Shown here piece by piece: positions 26,640 to 35,461 of a stretch of 64,000 nt of DNA; the first letter of the stretch is position 1, and each line of letters opens with the position of its first letter. Under the pieces are notes generated by a model, which saw nothing but the letters and a program-made list of their open reading frames with translations, was not told the origin of the DNA and did not search any database. Source of the stretch: Moheibacter sediminis (GTDB lineage: Bacteria; Bacteroidota; Bacteroidia; Flavobacteriales; Weeksellaceae); assembly GCF_900176425.1 (NCBI RefSeq), contig NZ_FWXS01000006.1:62001-126000 (forward strand). Reading direction: 5' to 3'. The position numbers and the translations under genes are program-made.

Positions 26640-27370
26640 CTATTAAATTTATTAGCCATCTCAATCCTCTTTAAATAAGCCTGAATCGTATTTTCAAATC
26701 CCATGTAAATCGATTCCGAAATCAAAGCATGACCGATGGAGACTTCATCAATTTCTGGAATTTGTTCGATGAAATATTGCAGATTATCCAGACTCAAATC
26801 ATGTCCGGCATTCAATTTCAATCCGTTTTTCAGAGCTTCATCCGTCGTTTCGCGGTAAGGATAGATTCCGTTTAAATTTCCTTTTGCATACTCAACCGCA
26901 AAACTTTCCGTGTACAGTTCAATTCGGTCAGTACCTGTTTTCGCAGCGGCTTCCACCAATTTTGGATTTGGATCTAAAAAAATAGAAGTTCTGATGCCAT
27001 TTCGTTTGAATTCGGAAATAATTTCAGTCAAATAATCCAGATGTTTAATCGTATCCCAACCCGCATTGGAAGTAATCGCATCGTCCGAATCAGGAACCAA
27101 AGTCACTTGCTCAGGTTTCACTTCCAAAACCATTTTCATGAAACTTTCCACCGGTTTTCCTTCGATGTTAAATTCAGTTTTTACGACTTTTTTTAAATCA
27201 TAAACATCCTGGTAACGAATGTGTCTTTCGTCCGGTCTTGGATGCACGGTAATTCCCTGCGCACCAAATTCTTCCGCTTTTATAGCGGCTTCTGCGACAT
27301 TCGGAGTATTCCCGCCACGCGCATTTCTGAGCGTTGCAATTTTATTGATGTTTACACTAAGTTTAGTCAT
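26636..27370 (-). CDS. pdxJ: Pyridoxine 5'-phosphate synthase
   Basis: Condenses 3-amino-1-hydroxyacetone 1-phosphate with deoxyxylulose 5-phosphate to make pyridoxine phosphate (vitamin B6). 244 residues. Motifs: LSVNINKIATLRNARGG at the N-terminus, ITVHPRPDERHIR, FLDPNP, ELYTES, LNAGHDLSLDNL and the C-terminal EVSIGHALISESIYMG. All are typical of PdxJ. Overlaps the MscS gene by 8 bp upstream and the hydrolase by 4 bp downstream. Confidence 0.96.
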   Translation of the reverse strand: MTKLSVNINKIATLRNARGGNTPNVAEAAIKAEEFGAQGITVHPRPDERHIRYQDVYDLKKVVKTEFNIEGKPVESFMKMVLEVKPEQVTLVPDSDDAITSNAGWDTIKHLDYLTEIISEFKRNGIRTSIFLDPNPKLVEAAAKTGTDRIELYTESFAVEYAKGNLNGIYPYRETTDEALKNGLKLNAGHDLSLDNLQYFIEQIPEIDEVSIGHALISESIYMGFENTIQAYLKRIEMANKFNR

Positions 27371-28655
27371 GATGTTGAATTACAAATGGTTGTGATATTT
27401 CTAAATCAAATTCTTTGGAAGCACTTATCAAATGGTCAAATATATCAGATTGAATTCGTTCAAACTCAATCATATCCGATGAACTTGCAAAACAGCTGAT
27501 TTCCAAAGGCAAACCTTGTGAAGTTAATTCCAATTGGCGGACAACGATTTTATCACTTTTTGAAATATCGTTTCGGTTCGAAAGATAATTTTCTGCATAT
27601 TTCCTGAAAACACCGATGTTCGTCAGTTGTCTTCCGTTGATTACATAATCTTTGTTGGTAATATTTTTATTGCTTTCCTTTAATTCTTCTTCTTTCAATT
27701 GAATATAAGCGCTGATTAAGTCAATTTTTTTGAAACGGCTCAACATTTCTTCATCACAAAAAGAAAAAGAATTTACATTAAATACAATCGGACGTTTTAT
27801 TCTACGTGTATTGGTCGCGGTCATCCATGAGTGATTTGTAACTTCTGAAGCAATCAAATCGTAAGTAGGAACCGTAGAAACTGTTTTGTCAAAATTCTCA
27901 ATTTTAGTTACAGCAAGGTTAATTTCCTTTACAATTCCCTGAATACTGTATTTGGAAACTGAAATCCAATCGCCTACTTTTATACTTTTTGAAGAAGCAA
28001 TCTGCAATCCTGAAACAAACCCTAAAATCGAATCCCGGAATATCAATAAAACCACCGCAGTCAAAGCTCCTAATACAGTAAGTATCTGTCCGATTTTTAC
28101 GTCTATCAATGTTGCGATAAACGTCAATATCCCAAAGAAAGCAACAAATATTTTGATCATCTGACCAAAAGTCCTTACCCCAACCGTTGTGTGACTGGCT
28201 TCTGCATCATTGATATCGATAATGGCATCAATAACTCTGAAAAGGAATCGAAGAATTAAAACAATAATAATTAAGTTGATAAACTTGTCTGCAAATTCGT
28301 CAAAGCCATGGTAACGCTGAAAAACATACGGATTGATGCTGATCAAGATGTTCAATGGAATGAAATGAATGAGTGACCGAAATACTTTATGGGTATAAAA
28401 CTTTTTAATCCAAGTAAATTTCGAATGCTTTGCAATCAATCCGAAAATTCCACCAAAAATCTTTTGCAGAAGAAAATCCAGTAGCAGCAAAGCAGCTATC
28501 CAAACAAATACTTCAATAAAAGGCAAAAATGCTTTGTTTAAAGTATCGCCAAAAATTTCCCTGATCTGCCTTCTGACAACTTTTGCCATTTCAGTGAGAA
28601 ATTTGTTGGAATATAAATTGGGCGCTTTATCAAACACAGATTTTATTTTTTGCAA
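27363..28655 (-). CDS. MscS-family mechanosensitive ion channel
   Basis: 430 residues. Several N-terminal membrane helices precede the pore and beta domain region (FRDSILGFVSGLQIASSKSI, then VGDWISVSKYSIQGIVKEI), the hallmark of MscS, followed by a C-terminal cytoplasmic domain. It protects against hypo-osmotic shock. The start at TTG 28655 overlaps a TAnnTTTG box, so the first ATG at 28589 (MAKVVRRQ) is a real alternative. First gene of the operon with pdxJ and the hydrolase. Confidence 0.88.
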   Translation of the reverse strand: MQKIKSVFDKAPNLYSNKFLTEMAKVVRRQIREIFGDTLNKAFLPFIEVFVWIAALLLLDFLLQKIFGGIFGLIAKHSKFTWIKKFYTHKVFRSLIHFIPLNILISINPYVFQRYHGFDEFADKFINLIIIVLILRFLFRVIDAIIDINDAEASHTTVGVRTFGQMIKIFVAFFGILTFIATLIDVKIGQILTVLGALTAVVLLIFRDSILGFVSGLQIASSKSIKVGDWISVSKYSIQGIVKEINLAVTKIENFDKTVSTVPTYDLIASEVTNHSWMTATNTRRIKRPIVFNVNSFSFCDEEMLSRFKKIDLISAYIQLKEEELKESNKNITNKDYVINGRQLTNIGVFRKYAENYLSNRNDISKSDKIVVRQLELTSQGLPLEISCFASSSDMIEFERIQSDIFDHLISASKEFDLEISQPFVIQHHD

Positions 28656-28671
28656 ATTTAAATCAAACCTA
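28653..28671 (-). promoter_or_regulatory. Two candidate -7 elements of the MscS-pdxJ operon
   Basis: Minus-strand TAAATTTG at 28653-28660 and TAGGTTTG at 28664-28671, both exact TAnnTTTG matches. The first overlaps the TTG start codon, favouring a downstream ATG. Confidence 0.4.
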
Positions 28672-28679
28672 ATAATTAT

Positions 28680-29231
28680 ATGTTTAAAAATTCCCTAAAA
28701 AGCATTTACATTTACGTTGTGGAAGAAATTATCATCAAATCTTTATTTGCATTGGCGATGTTAGTAGGTATAGTCGGTGCAGTTTTGCCGGTTTTACCTG
28801 GGTCAACATTGGCATTCGGATCACTTTTACTGGCTAAAATTCTCAATTATTCAGAAATGAGCTGGTGGATTGTAGGTATTTTCGGTTTTTTTACAATTTT
28901 AGGAGTTGTGCTCGACTACATCATTCCGATTGCCACCACCAAAAAAATGGGCGGCAGCAAATACGGGATATGGGGTTTGATTATCGGGTTAATTGTCGGA
29001 ATTGTATTTTCACCGTTCGGGCTTGTAAGCATCATTATTGCACCATTTTTAGGAGCATTCATTGGAGAATTAATCTATGACAGAGATAACTACAAACGAG
29101 CACTGAAAGCGGCATTGGGATCTGTTTTAGGTTATGGTTTAACCACAGTTTACAGTCTGGTACTTGCGATTGCAATTTTCGGGACTTTTTTCTTTACTGA
29201 TCTGTTTGGATTAATTAAAGCCTCAATTTAA
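28680..29231 (+). CDS. DUF456 membrane protein
   Basis: 183 residues. The family hallmark is visible: hydrophobic helices beginning MLVGIVGAVLPVLPGSTLAFGSLL, then LDYIIPIATTKKMGGSKYGIWGL, and IIAPFLGAFIGELIYD. Role unknown. Transcribed divergently from the MscS operon with only about 25 bp between the annotated starts. Confidence 0.85.
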   Translation: MFKNSLKSIYIYVVEEIIIKSLFALAMLVGIVGAVLPVLPGSTLAFGSLLLAKILNYSEMSWWIVGIFGFFTILGVVLDYIIPIATTKKMGGSKYGIWGLIIGLIVGIVFSPFGLVSIIIAPFLGAFIGELIYDRDNYKRALKAALGSVLGYGLTTVYSLVLAIAIFGTFFFTDLFGLIKASI

Positions 29232-29281
29232 ACATAAATATCATTTTGACCTTTCTGCAGTCGGACAGTCAAAGGAGAATT

Positions 29282-29758
29282 TCAAAACAACTCCATCGTT
29301 TTGATTCCTTTTTCCAATTCGAGTAAATATTTTTTTCGGTGCAGTCCTCCCGCATATCCCGTCAGGCTTCCGTCTTTTCCGATGACGCGATGGCATGGGA
29401 TAATAATCGAAATTGGATTTTTTCCATTGGCACTTGCTGCGGCACGAATTGTTTTTTCATCTCCTAAATCTTGTGCCAATTTCAGATAAGAAATTGTTTT
29501 ACCATATGGAATTTTCTGTAATTCGTTCCAAACTCTTGTTTGAAAATCAGTTCCTTTTGGTTTCAGCGGAACATCGAAAGTCCATTTTTTATGGTTGAAA
29601 TAAGCATCAAACTGCTCATTTAATTGAATGAAATGTTGCGGTAATTCTTCCGAAACCTCAGGTTCATCTTCTTTGAAATAAATCGAATGAATAAAATCTT
29701 CATCTCCTTTGATTTCGAGCCAGCCAATTTCTGTGTAATATTTTCCGGTAAAATTCAT
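29282..29758 (-). CDS. ogt: Methylated-DNA-protein-cysteine S-methyltransferase (Ogt/MGMT)
   Basis: Removes methyl groups from O6-methylguanine onto its own cysteine (suicide DNA repair). I start it at ATG 29758 (MNFTGKYYTEIGW), which gives the normal length of 158 residues. An upstream ATG at 29842 would run through the rimP leader region. Motifs: the helix-turn-helix region GTDFQTRVWNELQKIPYGKTISY, then ASANGKNP and the active site IIPCHRVIG, with Cys about 45 residues from the C-terminus. Convergent with DUF456. Confidence 0.93.
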   Translation of the reverse strand: MNFTGKYYTEIGWLEIKGDEDFIHSIYFKEDEPEVSEELPQHFIQLNEQFDAYFNHKKWTFDVPLKPKGTDFQTRVWNELQKIPYGKTISYLKLAQDLGDEKTIRAAASANGKNPISIIIPCHRVIGKDGSLTGYAGGLHRKKYLLELEKGIKTMELF

Positions 29759-29776
29759 CAATTCAAAAAGTTGTCG

Positions 29777-29784
29777 TATATTTG
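29777..29784 (+). promoter_or_regulatory. -7 element of the rimP-nusA-infB operon
   Basis: TATATTTG, exact TAnnTTTG match, about 60 nt upstream of rimP. Transcription would start near 29790, giving a roughly 50-nt leader that contains the short ORF and hairpin described next. Confidence 0.6.
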
Positions 29785-29808
29785 CAACGAATTTAAGGAG
29801 AAAAACCA

Positions 29809-29847
29809 ATGAAGAGAGCCCATAGCTCTCTTTTTTATTCATTATGA
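29809..29847 (+). CDS. Possible 12-codon leader peptide of rimP-nusA-infB
   Basis: ATG at 29809 opens the frame MKRAHSSLFYSL and ends in TGA at 29845-29847, which overlaps the rimP ATG (ATGA). A GGAG-like sequence (29797-29800) precedes it. The terminator-like hairpin lies inside this frame, so a translating ribosome would cover it. It may be spurious; the arrangement, not similarity, is the evidence. Confidence 0.35.
   Translation: MKRAHSSLFYSL
29813..29836 (+). terminator. Terminator-like hairpin (possible attenuator) directly before rimP
   Basis: Perfect 7-bp stem AGAGAGC / GCTCTCT with a 5-nt loop, followed by a run of T, ending 8 nt before the rimP start. No plus-strand gene upstream needs this terminator, and its promoter is only about 30 nt upstream. 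It thus looks like a regulatory attenuator of the operon. Confidence 0.6.
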
Positions 29848-30311
29848 ATCAACAATTAGTAAAACAGTTAATAGACGAAGCAGTTGCCGAGAATCCTGAA
29901 CTTTTTTTAGTAGAATGGAAAATCTCCGGCGACAATGCGATTGAGGTTCTGGTTGATGGAGACAAAGGTTTGTCAATCGATGAAATCGTTAGAATCAGTC
30001 GCCATGTAGAGCATAATCTGGACCGTGAAGAAGCAGATTTTTCACTGAATGTTTCATCTGCCGGAATAGGAAACCCACTGGCTTTACCGCGTCAATACCA
30101 GAAAAATATTGGCAGGATTTTGAAAGTTACTAAAACAGATGGCAGGAAAGAGATAGAAGGCGAATTAGTTTCAGCAGACGAGGAAAGCATCGTTTTGAAA
30201 TGGACTGCACGTGAACCCAAACCGGTAGGGAAAGGGAAACACGATGTGGAAAAACAAGAGAAAATAAATTATACAGAAATAAAAAAAGCAATTGTAAAAA
30301 TCACTTTTTAA
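29844..30311 (+). CDS. rimP: Ribosome maturation factor RimP
   Basis: Assists 30S subunit maturation. 155 residues with the family pattern: LFLVEWKISGDNAIEVLVDGDKG, then EIVRISRHVEHNLDREE and the conserved FSLNVSSAGIGNPL (PxSPG-like turn replaced by SSAGIG). First gene of the classic rimP-nusA-infB operon, 11 bp from nusA. Probably controlled by the leader hairpin. Confidence 0.93.
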   Translation: MNQQLVKQLIDEAVAENPELFLVEWKISGDNAIEVLVDGDKGLSIDEIVRISRHVEHNLDREEADFSLNVSSAGIGNPLALPRQYQKNIGRILKVTKTDGRKEIEGELVSADEESIVLKWTAREPKPVGKGKHDVEKQEKINYTEIKKAIVKITF

Positions 30312-30322
30312 ACTATACGAAA

Positions 30323-31558
30323 ATGGACAATATTGCATTGATCGAATCATTTGGTGATTTCAAAGATGAAAAAAACATAGACCGCATCACGCTCATGGCG
30401 ATTTTAGAAGAATCTCTTCAAAGCGTTTTGAGAAAAAAATACGGCTCAGACGATAATTTCGATATTATCGTAAATCCTGACAAAGGAGATTTAGAAATTT
30501 GGCACAACCGAATTGTGGTTGAAGATGGAATGTCTGAAGACGACAGCGCGGAAATTGAATTATCAGAAGCCCGTAAAATCGAGCCGGATTTTGAAATAGG
30601 CGAACAGGTTTCTGAGTCAATAGCTTTGATGGATTTAGGTCGTAGAGCGGTTTTGGCGTTGCGACAGAATTTGGTAGCCAAAGTAATGGAACATGACAAC
30701 GCGAATCTTTACGAAAGATTCAAAGACATGGAAGGGGAAATCGTTTCGGGTGAAATTCACCACATCCGTCACAAACACATTATTGTGATGGACGACGAAC
30801 AAAACGAAATGATTTTGCCAAAAGAAAACCAGATTCCTTCTGATTATTTCAGAAAAGGAGAATCGGTTCGTGCAGTTGTTGACGAAGTAAAATTGAAAGG
30901 AATTAAACCTCAAATTATTTTATCAAGAACTTCACCTAAATTTTTGGAAAAATTATTTGAACAAGAAATCCCTGAAATCTTTGACGGAATCATTACTATT
31001 AAAGGTTCAGTTCGAATTCCAGGTGAAAAAGCAAAAGTTGCAGTTGAATCTTATGATGACAGAATCGATCCGGTTGGAGCCTGTGTCGGAATGAAAGGTT
31101 CAAGAATTCACTCCATCGTGCGTGAATTGAAAAACGAAAACATAGACGTAATTAATTATACAAGCAATCTTCAGTTGTACGTAACACGTGCTTTGAGTCC
31201 TGCAAAAATCTCACGAATTGAAATCGACGAGAAAAACAGTAAAGTAACCGTGTATGTAAAACCGGAAGAAGTTTCCAAAGCAATCGGAAAGGGCGGGCAC
31301 AATGTGCGCTTGGCTGGAAAATTGTTAGGAATGGAAATTGACGTATTCCGTGATATACCACAAGACGAAGATGTTGAACTGGCAGAATTCTCTGATGAAA
31401 TCGATGCGTGGGTAATCGAAGCCTTCCAAAAAATTGGATTGGATACAGCCCGAAGCATTTTGGAACAAGATGTAAATGACCTGATTTCACGTACCGATTT
31501 AGAAGAAGAAACCATCCAGGATGTCATCAGAATATTGAGAGAAGAATTTGAGGAATAA
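30323..31558 (+). CDS. nusA: Transcription termination/antitermination factor NusA
   Basis: 411 residues: N-terminal RNA-polymerase-binding domain (1-125), S1 domain (GEIVSGEIHHIRHKHIIV, from about 135), then two KH domains. The GxxG loops are at CVGMKGSRIHSIV and AIGKGGHNVRLAGKLLG. It lacks the C-terminal AR1/AR2 repeats of E. coli, as usual outside Proteobacteria. Binds RNA polymerase and nascent RNA, and in other bacteria is linked to autoregulation of its own operon leader. Confidence 0.96.
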   Translation: MDNIALIESFGDFKDEKNIDRITLMAILEESLQSVLRKKYGSDDNFDIIVNPDKGDLEIWHNRIVVEDGMSEDDSAEIELSEARKIEPDFEIGEQVSESIALMDLGRRAVLALRQNLVAKVMEHDNANLYERFKDMEGEIVSGEIHHIRHKHIIVMDDEQNEMILPKENQIPSDYFRKGESVRAVVDEVKLKGIKPQIILSRTSPKFLEKLFEQEIPEIFDGIITIKGSVRIPGEKAKVAVESYDDRIDPVGACVGMKGSRIHSIVRELKNENIDVINYTSNLQLYVTRALSPAKISRIEIDEKNSKVTVYVKPEEVSKAIGKGGHNVRLAGKLLGMEIDVFRDIPQDEDVELAEFSDEIDAWVIEAFQKIGLDTARSILEQDVNDLISRTDLEEETIQDVIRILREEFEE

Positions 31559-31571
31559 TATAATACCTGTC

Positions 31572-31589
31572 ACTAATTTTAGAATTAGT
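31572..31589. other. Palindrome within the infB promoter region
   Basis: Perfect 7-bp inverted repeat ACTAATT-TTAG-AATTAGT directly abutting the -7 element at 31589. It could be an operator or a hairpin between nusA and infB. Confidence 0.45.
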
Positions 31590-31596
31590 ACATTTG
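31589..31596 (+). promoter_or_regulatory. -7 element of an internal infB promoter
   Basis: TACATTTG, exact TAnnTTTG match, in the 63-bp gap between nusA and infB. It allows infB to be expressed separately from rimP-nusA. Confidence 0.55.
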
Positions 31597-31621
31597 CAAA
31601 CTGAAAAATCCAAATCATTGT

Positions 31622-34528
31622 ATGTCGGAAACGATAAGATTAAATAAAGTACTTAAAGAATTAAACATCTCCATCGATCGCGCAGTTGACTTTTTGAGCG
31701 AGAAAGGGGTTCAGGTTGAGCGTACGCCAAATACGAAAATCGACCAGGAAACCTATTCTGTTTTGATCAAAGAATTTCAATCCGATGCTAAGCAAAAAGC
31801 AGCATCAGAAGAAGTTGTCATCAATAAAATGCCAGATAGAAAACCTGAGCCGGTGAAAGAAGAGCCTGCTCCAAAACCAGTTGAGCCGGAAAAAATTACC
31901 GTGCCCAAAGTGGAATTGGAAGGTCCTAAAACCATTGGTAAAATTGATTTGGATCAATTCAATAAAAAACCGAAGCCTGCTGAGGCGGAAGTGAAAAAAG
32001 AAGTGGAAGCTCCAAAAGCTGAAGAGCCGAAAGCCGAAACGCCAAAAATTGAGACACCTAAAGTTGAAGTTCCGAAAGAAGAGCCAAAGCCTGAACCTAT
32101 ACCAGAGGTAAAGCCTGAACCAAAAGAAGAGCCAAAACCTGTGGTAGAAGTAGCGCCAACGCCAAAAATTGTTGAGCCTCCGAAGCAAGAAGAAACCAAA
32201 AAAGAGGAGCCGAAAAAGGAAGAACCTAAAAAGGAAGAGGTAAAACCTGCTGCTCAAACTCCTGAAGCTTCACAATCTACAGAGCCTGAAAAAATCAAAA
32301 CCCAATACCAAAAATTGGATGGGCCTAATTTTACAGGGAAAAAATTAGATTTGTCTGAATTTGAAAAAGACAAAAAACTTGCTGAAGAACGCAAAGAAAA
32401 ACAAAAGAAGGAAAACGAAAATAAAAAGAAACGCAAGAGAATCCGCAAGGATGTGAAGTTAGACGACAAACCTTCTGGCAACAATACAAATAATAACAAT
32501 AATCAGAATTCCGGAAACAGACCTCCTTACAATCCAAACAGACCAAATCAAAACAGACCGGGTCAAGGTGGTGGTGGAAATAACAACAATCGCCCTCCGG
32601 TAAGAAGACAACCTGCGGAATTAACAGATGAACAAGTTTCAAAACAAATCAAAGAAACTTTAGAAAAACTTACCAATAAAGGAGTTAAATCCAAAGCCTC
32701 TAAACACAGACGTGACAAAAGAAAAGAACGTCGTGAATATGAAGCCTTGGAACAAGAAGCCATGGACATGGACAAAACTTTACACGTAACAGAATTTGTT
32801 ACGGTAAATGAATTGGCCAGTTTGATGGATGTTGCGGTGACGGAAGTTATTTCTGCATGTATGTCATTGGGTATCATGGTGACCATGAATCAAAGATTAG
32901 AAGCAGATACCATTTTATTGGTAGCAGATGATTTTGGATTTGATGTTAAATTCAGCAATGTTGAGGAAGAAATTACCACAGAAGATGTAGTAGTAGATGC
33001 GCCGGAAGATTTGGTTCCGCGTGCACCGATCGTTACAGTAATGGGTCACGTTGACCATGGTAAAACTTCATTGTTGGACTACATCAGAAAGGCTAATGTA
33101 ATTGCGGGTGAATCCGGAGGGATTACTCAGCACATCGGTGCCTACAATGTAGAATTACCGAACGGACAGAGAATTGCATTTTTAGATACACCGGGACACG
33201 AGGCATTTACCGCGATGCGTGCGAGAGGTGCGCAGGTTACCGACATGGCGATAATCGTAATTGCCGCAGACGACCAGGTGATGCCGCAAACACGCGAGGC
33301 AATCAGCCATGCGCAGGCAGCTGAAGTTCCGCTGATATTTGCAATTAATAAAATTGACAAACCGGGAGCAAATCCTGAAAAAGTAAAAGAACAATTAGCC
33401 CAAATGAATTTGTTGGTTGAAGATTGGGGAGGAACCATTCAGTCTCAAGACATTTCAGCCAAACAAGGTCTTCATGTAGAAGAACTTTTGGAGAAAATAT
33501 TATTGGAAGCCGAAGTATTGGAACTGAAAGCCAATCCAAAAAGATTAGCAATCGGAACAGTTGTCGAAGCTGCTTTGGATAAAGGGAGAGGATACGTTTC
33601 AACCATCATTGTACAAAACGGAACGCTTAGAGTAGGAGACTATGTAGTAGCCGGAAGCAATCATGGAAAAGTACGTGCGATGTTGGACGAAAGAGGAAAT
33701 CAGGTGAAAGAAGCAGGTCCTTCTACACCGGTTACAATCTTAGGTTTGGACGGCGCACCGACTGCAGGTGATAAGTTCAGAGTATTTGAAGACGAAAGGG
33801 AAGCAAAACAAATTGCAACCAAACGTGAGCAATTACAAAGAGAGCAGACAATCCGTACGCAGAAGCACATTACGTTGGATGAAATCGGAAGACGTATTGC
33901 TTTAGGAGATTTCCAGGAATTGAACATTATATTGAAAGGAGACGTGGATGGTTCGGTAGAAGCATTGACAGATTCATTACAAAAATTATCGACGGAAGAA
34001 ATTCACATCAACATTTTACATAAAGGAGTAGGTCCGATTACGGAATCCGATGTTTTGTTGGCGAGCGCTTCCGATGCGATTGTGATTGGATTCAACGTAC
34101 GTCCGGGAACATCTGCCAAAGAAATCGCAGACCGCGAAGAAATCGAAATTAGAAACTACTCCATTATCTATGATGCCATCAATGATGTGAAAGAAGCAAT
34201 GGAGGGAATGTTGTCACCTGAATTGAAAGAACAAATTACAGGAAACATCGAAATCCGAGAAACTTTCAAAGTTTCAAAAGTGGGAACGATTGCAGGTTGT
34301 ATGGTTTTAGACGGAAAAGTAAGCCGAAATTCAAAAATCAGACTGATCAGAGATGGAGTTGTAATTCTAGATGGAGAATTGGCGAGTTTGAAACGATTCA
34401 AAGACGATGTGAAAGAAGTTTCAAAAGGATACGAATGTGGATTGAACATCAAAAACTATAATGACATTCAAGTAGGAGATATAATCGAAGCTTACGAAAC
34501 AGTAGAAGTCAAAAAGAAATTAAAGTAA
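31622..34528 (+). CDS. infB: Translation initiation factor IF-2
   Basis: 968 residues. The N-terminal helical domain ([20 protein letters not shown]) is followed by a long low-complexity region rich in Pro, Lys and Glu (about 60-230) and an Asn/Gly/Arg-rich stretch (about 285-320). Then come the GTPase domain, with P-loop GHVDHGKTS (about 476), DTPGHEAF and NKIDKP, and the C-terminal beta barrel and fMet-tRNA-binding domains. It delivers initiator tRNA to the 30S subunit. It may be expressed both with nusA and from its own promoter. A strong terminator follows. Confidence 0.97.
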   Translation: MSETIRLNKVLKELNISIDRAVDFLSEKGVQVERTPNTKIDQETYSVLIKEFQSDAKQKAASEEVVINKMPDRKPEPVKEEPAPKPVEPEKITVPKVELEGPKTIGKIDLDQFNKKPKPAEAEVKKEVEAPKAEEPKAETPKIETPKVEVPKEEPKPEPIPEVKPEPKEEPKPVVEVAPTPKIVEPPKQEETKKEEPKKEEPKKEEVKPAAQTPEASQSTEPEKIKTQYQKLDGPNFTGKKLDLSEFEKDKKLAEERKEKQKKENENKKKRKRIRKDVKLDDKPSGNNTNNNNNQNSGNRPPYNPNRPNQNRPGQGGGGNNNNRPPVRRQPAELTDEQVSKQIKETLEKLTNKGVKSKASKHRRDKRKERREYEALEQEAMDMDKTLHVTEFVTVNELASLMDVAVTEVISACMSLGIMVTMNQRLEADTILLVADDFGFDVKFSNVEEEITTEDVVVDAPEDLVPRAPIVTVMGHVDHGKTSLLDYIRKANVIAGESGGITQHIGAYNVELPNGQRIAFLDTPGHEAFTAMRARGAQVTDMAIIVIAADDQVMPQTREAISHAQAAEVPLIFAINKIDKPGANPEKVKEQLAQMNLLVEDWGGTIQSQDISAKQGLHVEELLEKILLEAEVLELKANPKRLAIGTVVEAALDKGRGYVSTIIVQNGTLRVGDYVVAGSNHGKVRAMLDERGNQVKEAGPSTPVTILGLDGAPTAGDKFRVFEDEREAKQIATKREQLQREQTIRTQKHITLDEIGRRIALGDFQELNIILKGDVDGSVEALTDSLQKLSTEEIHINILHKGVGPITESDVLLASASDAIVIGFNVRPGTSAKEIADREEIEIRNYSIIYDAINDVKEAMEGMLSPELKEQITGNIEIRETFKVSKVGTIAGCMVLDGKVSRNSKIRLIRDGVVILDGELASLKRFKDDVKEVSKGYECGLNIKNYNDIQVGDIIEAYETVEVKKKLK

Positions 34529-34549
34529 AGTACAATTCTATATTAAATA

Positions 34550-34587
34550 AAAAAAGTGATAGGTTTTTAAAATCTATCACTTTTTTT
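34550..34587 (+). terminator. Terminator of the rimP-nusA-infB operon
   Basis: Stem AAAAAGTGATAG / CTATCACTTTTT with an AT-rich loop and seven T, 22 nt past the infB stop. Confidence 0.85.
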
Positions 34588-34624
34588 GCAAAATAAATAA
34601 ATGGATATAAAGACAAATTCTATT

Positions 34625-34632
34625 TATATTTG
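34625..34632 (+). promoter_or_regulatory. -7 element of the 34660 gene
   Basis: TATATTTG, exact TAnnTTTG match, 27 nt before the ATG. Confidence 0.55.
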
Positions 34633-34659
34633 AATTACTTAAAATTTAAATAAAAACTC

Positions 34660-35337
34660 ATGAAAACAATATTTGCTTTTTTAAGCTTAGTGACTTTACA
34701 ATTTGTATATTCTCAAAGGATACATAGCGAACGCATTAATACTGGTTTTAATAAAAATGGTTCAATTGAATTAAAGGCACCGACCAAAGGAGAGTTAGAA
34801 GGATCAATGTATATTTATGAGGAATTTTCAGCAATAAAAGCAGGAGGAGAACTTCAGGTTTTCTTAGGGAGATACAATGCTTTTAAAGATAAGATGGAAT
34901 TTAAAGATAAAGATAAAATTTATGAATACTACCCAAGTGTAGGTGATAAAGATATTCTTATTATAAATTTAAACAAAACTTACGTTTACGTTAATTATTA
35001 TATAGATGACAAAAAGGATGAAAATGGTTATTTAGTAAAGTTACAGTCCGGAGATAATGTTGTTTTATATAAAAAAGAAAAAATAAAATTCAAGGAAGGG
35101 CGGGTTTCACAAACAGGATATGACAAGACAGTGCCAGATAAGTATATTAAGGCAAATGATGTTTTTTATATAAAAGTAAATGATGGCAATATTGTGAAAT
35201 TGCCAAATTCAAAAAAAGAATTTGCTAAAATGTTTGGAGAAAAGGAAAAAGATATTCTAAAATTCATAAAAGATAATTCATATTCATTAAATGAAGAGGC
35301 ACATATAAATCAAATACTTTTTTTTATAAATAAATAA
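34660..35337 (+). CDS. Secreted protein of unknown function
   Basis: 225 residues with a signal peptide (MKTIFAFLSLVTLQFVYSQ). The mature part is Lys-rich with repeated charged turns (KDKMEFKDKDKIYEYYPS, KKEKIKFKEGR). No domain recognised, no lipobox and no T9SS signal. Monocistronic between infB and the SusCD cluster. The base composition is more AT-rich than its neighbours, which can hint at a recently acquired gene but is not proof. Confidence 0.65.
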   Translation: MKTIFAFLSLVTLQFVYSQRIHSERINTGFNKNGSIELKAPTKGELEGSMYIYEEFSAIKAGGELQVFLGRYNAFKDKMEFKDKDKIYEYYPSVGDKDILIINLNKTYVYVNYYIDDKKDENGYLVKLQSGDNVVLYKKEKIKFKEGRVSQTGYDKTVPDKYIKANDVFYIKVNDGNIVKLPNSKKEFAKMFGEKEKDILKFIKDNSYSLNEEAHINQILFFINK

Positions 35338-35423
35338 TTTTACAAAACACTAAATTATCTATAACCTCCATATATTTTAATGCTCAATTTTTAAGAAATA
35401 AATTAGGTTTTCTTAATAAAATG

Positions 35424-35434
35424 TTACAATTTTG
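35424..35434 (+). promoter_or_regulatory. Promoter element of SusCD pair 1
   Basis: TTACAATTTTG, a near match to the Bacteroidota -7 element. It lies in a block of about 90 bp that is almost identical upstream of both SusC genes. Confidence 0.4.
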
Positions 35435-35461
35435 TGATGATAATGTTATAAAAATTTAAGT

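Noticed and set aside
29759-29842. Earlier start of ogt at 29842
   Set aside because: It would add a long non-conserved N-terminus and run through the rimP leader; ATG 29758 gives the normal length.
31805-32257. Antisense frames opposite the infB low-complexity region
   Set aside because: Phe/Arg-rich strings arise from the reverse complement of Lys/Glu/Pro codons; no signal of a real gene.
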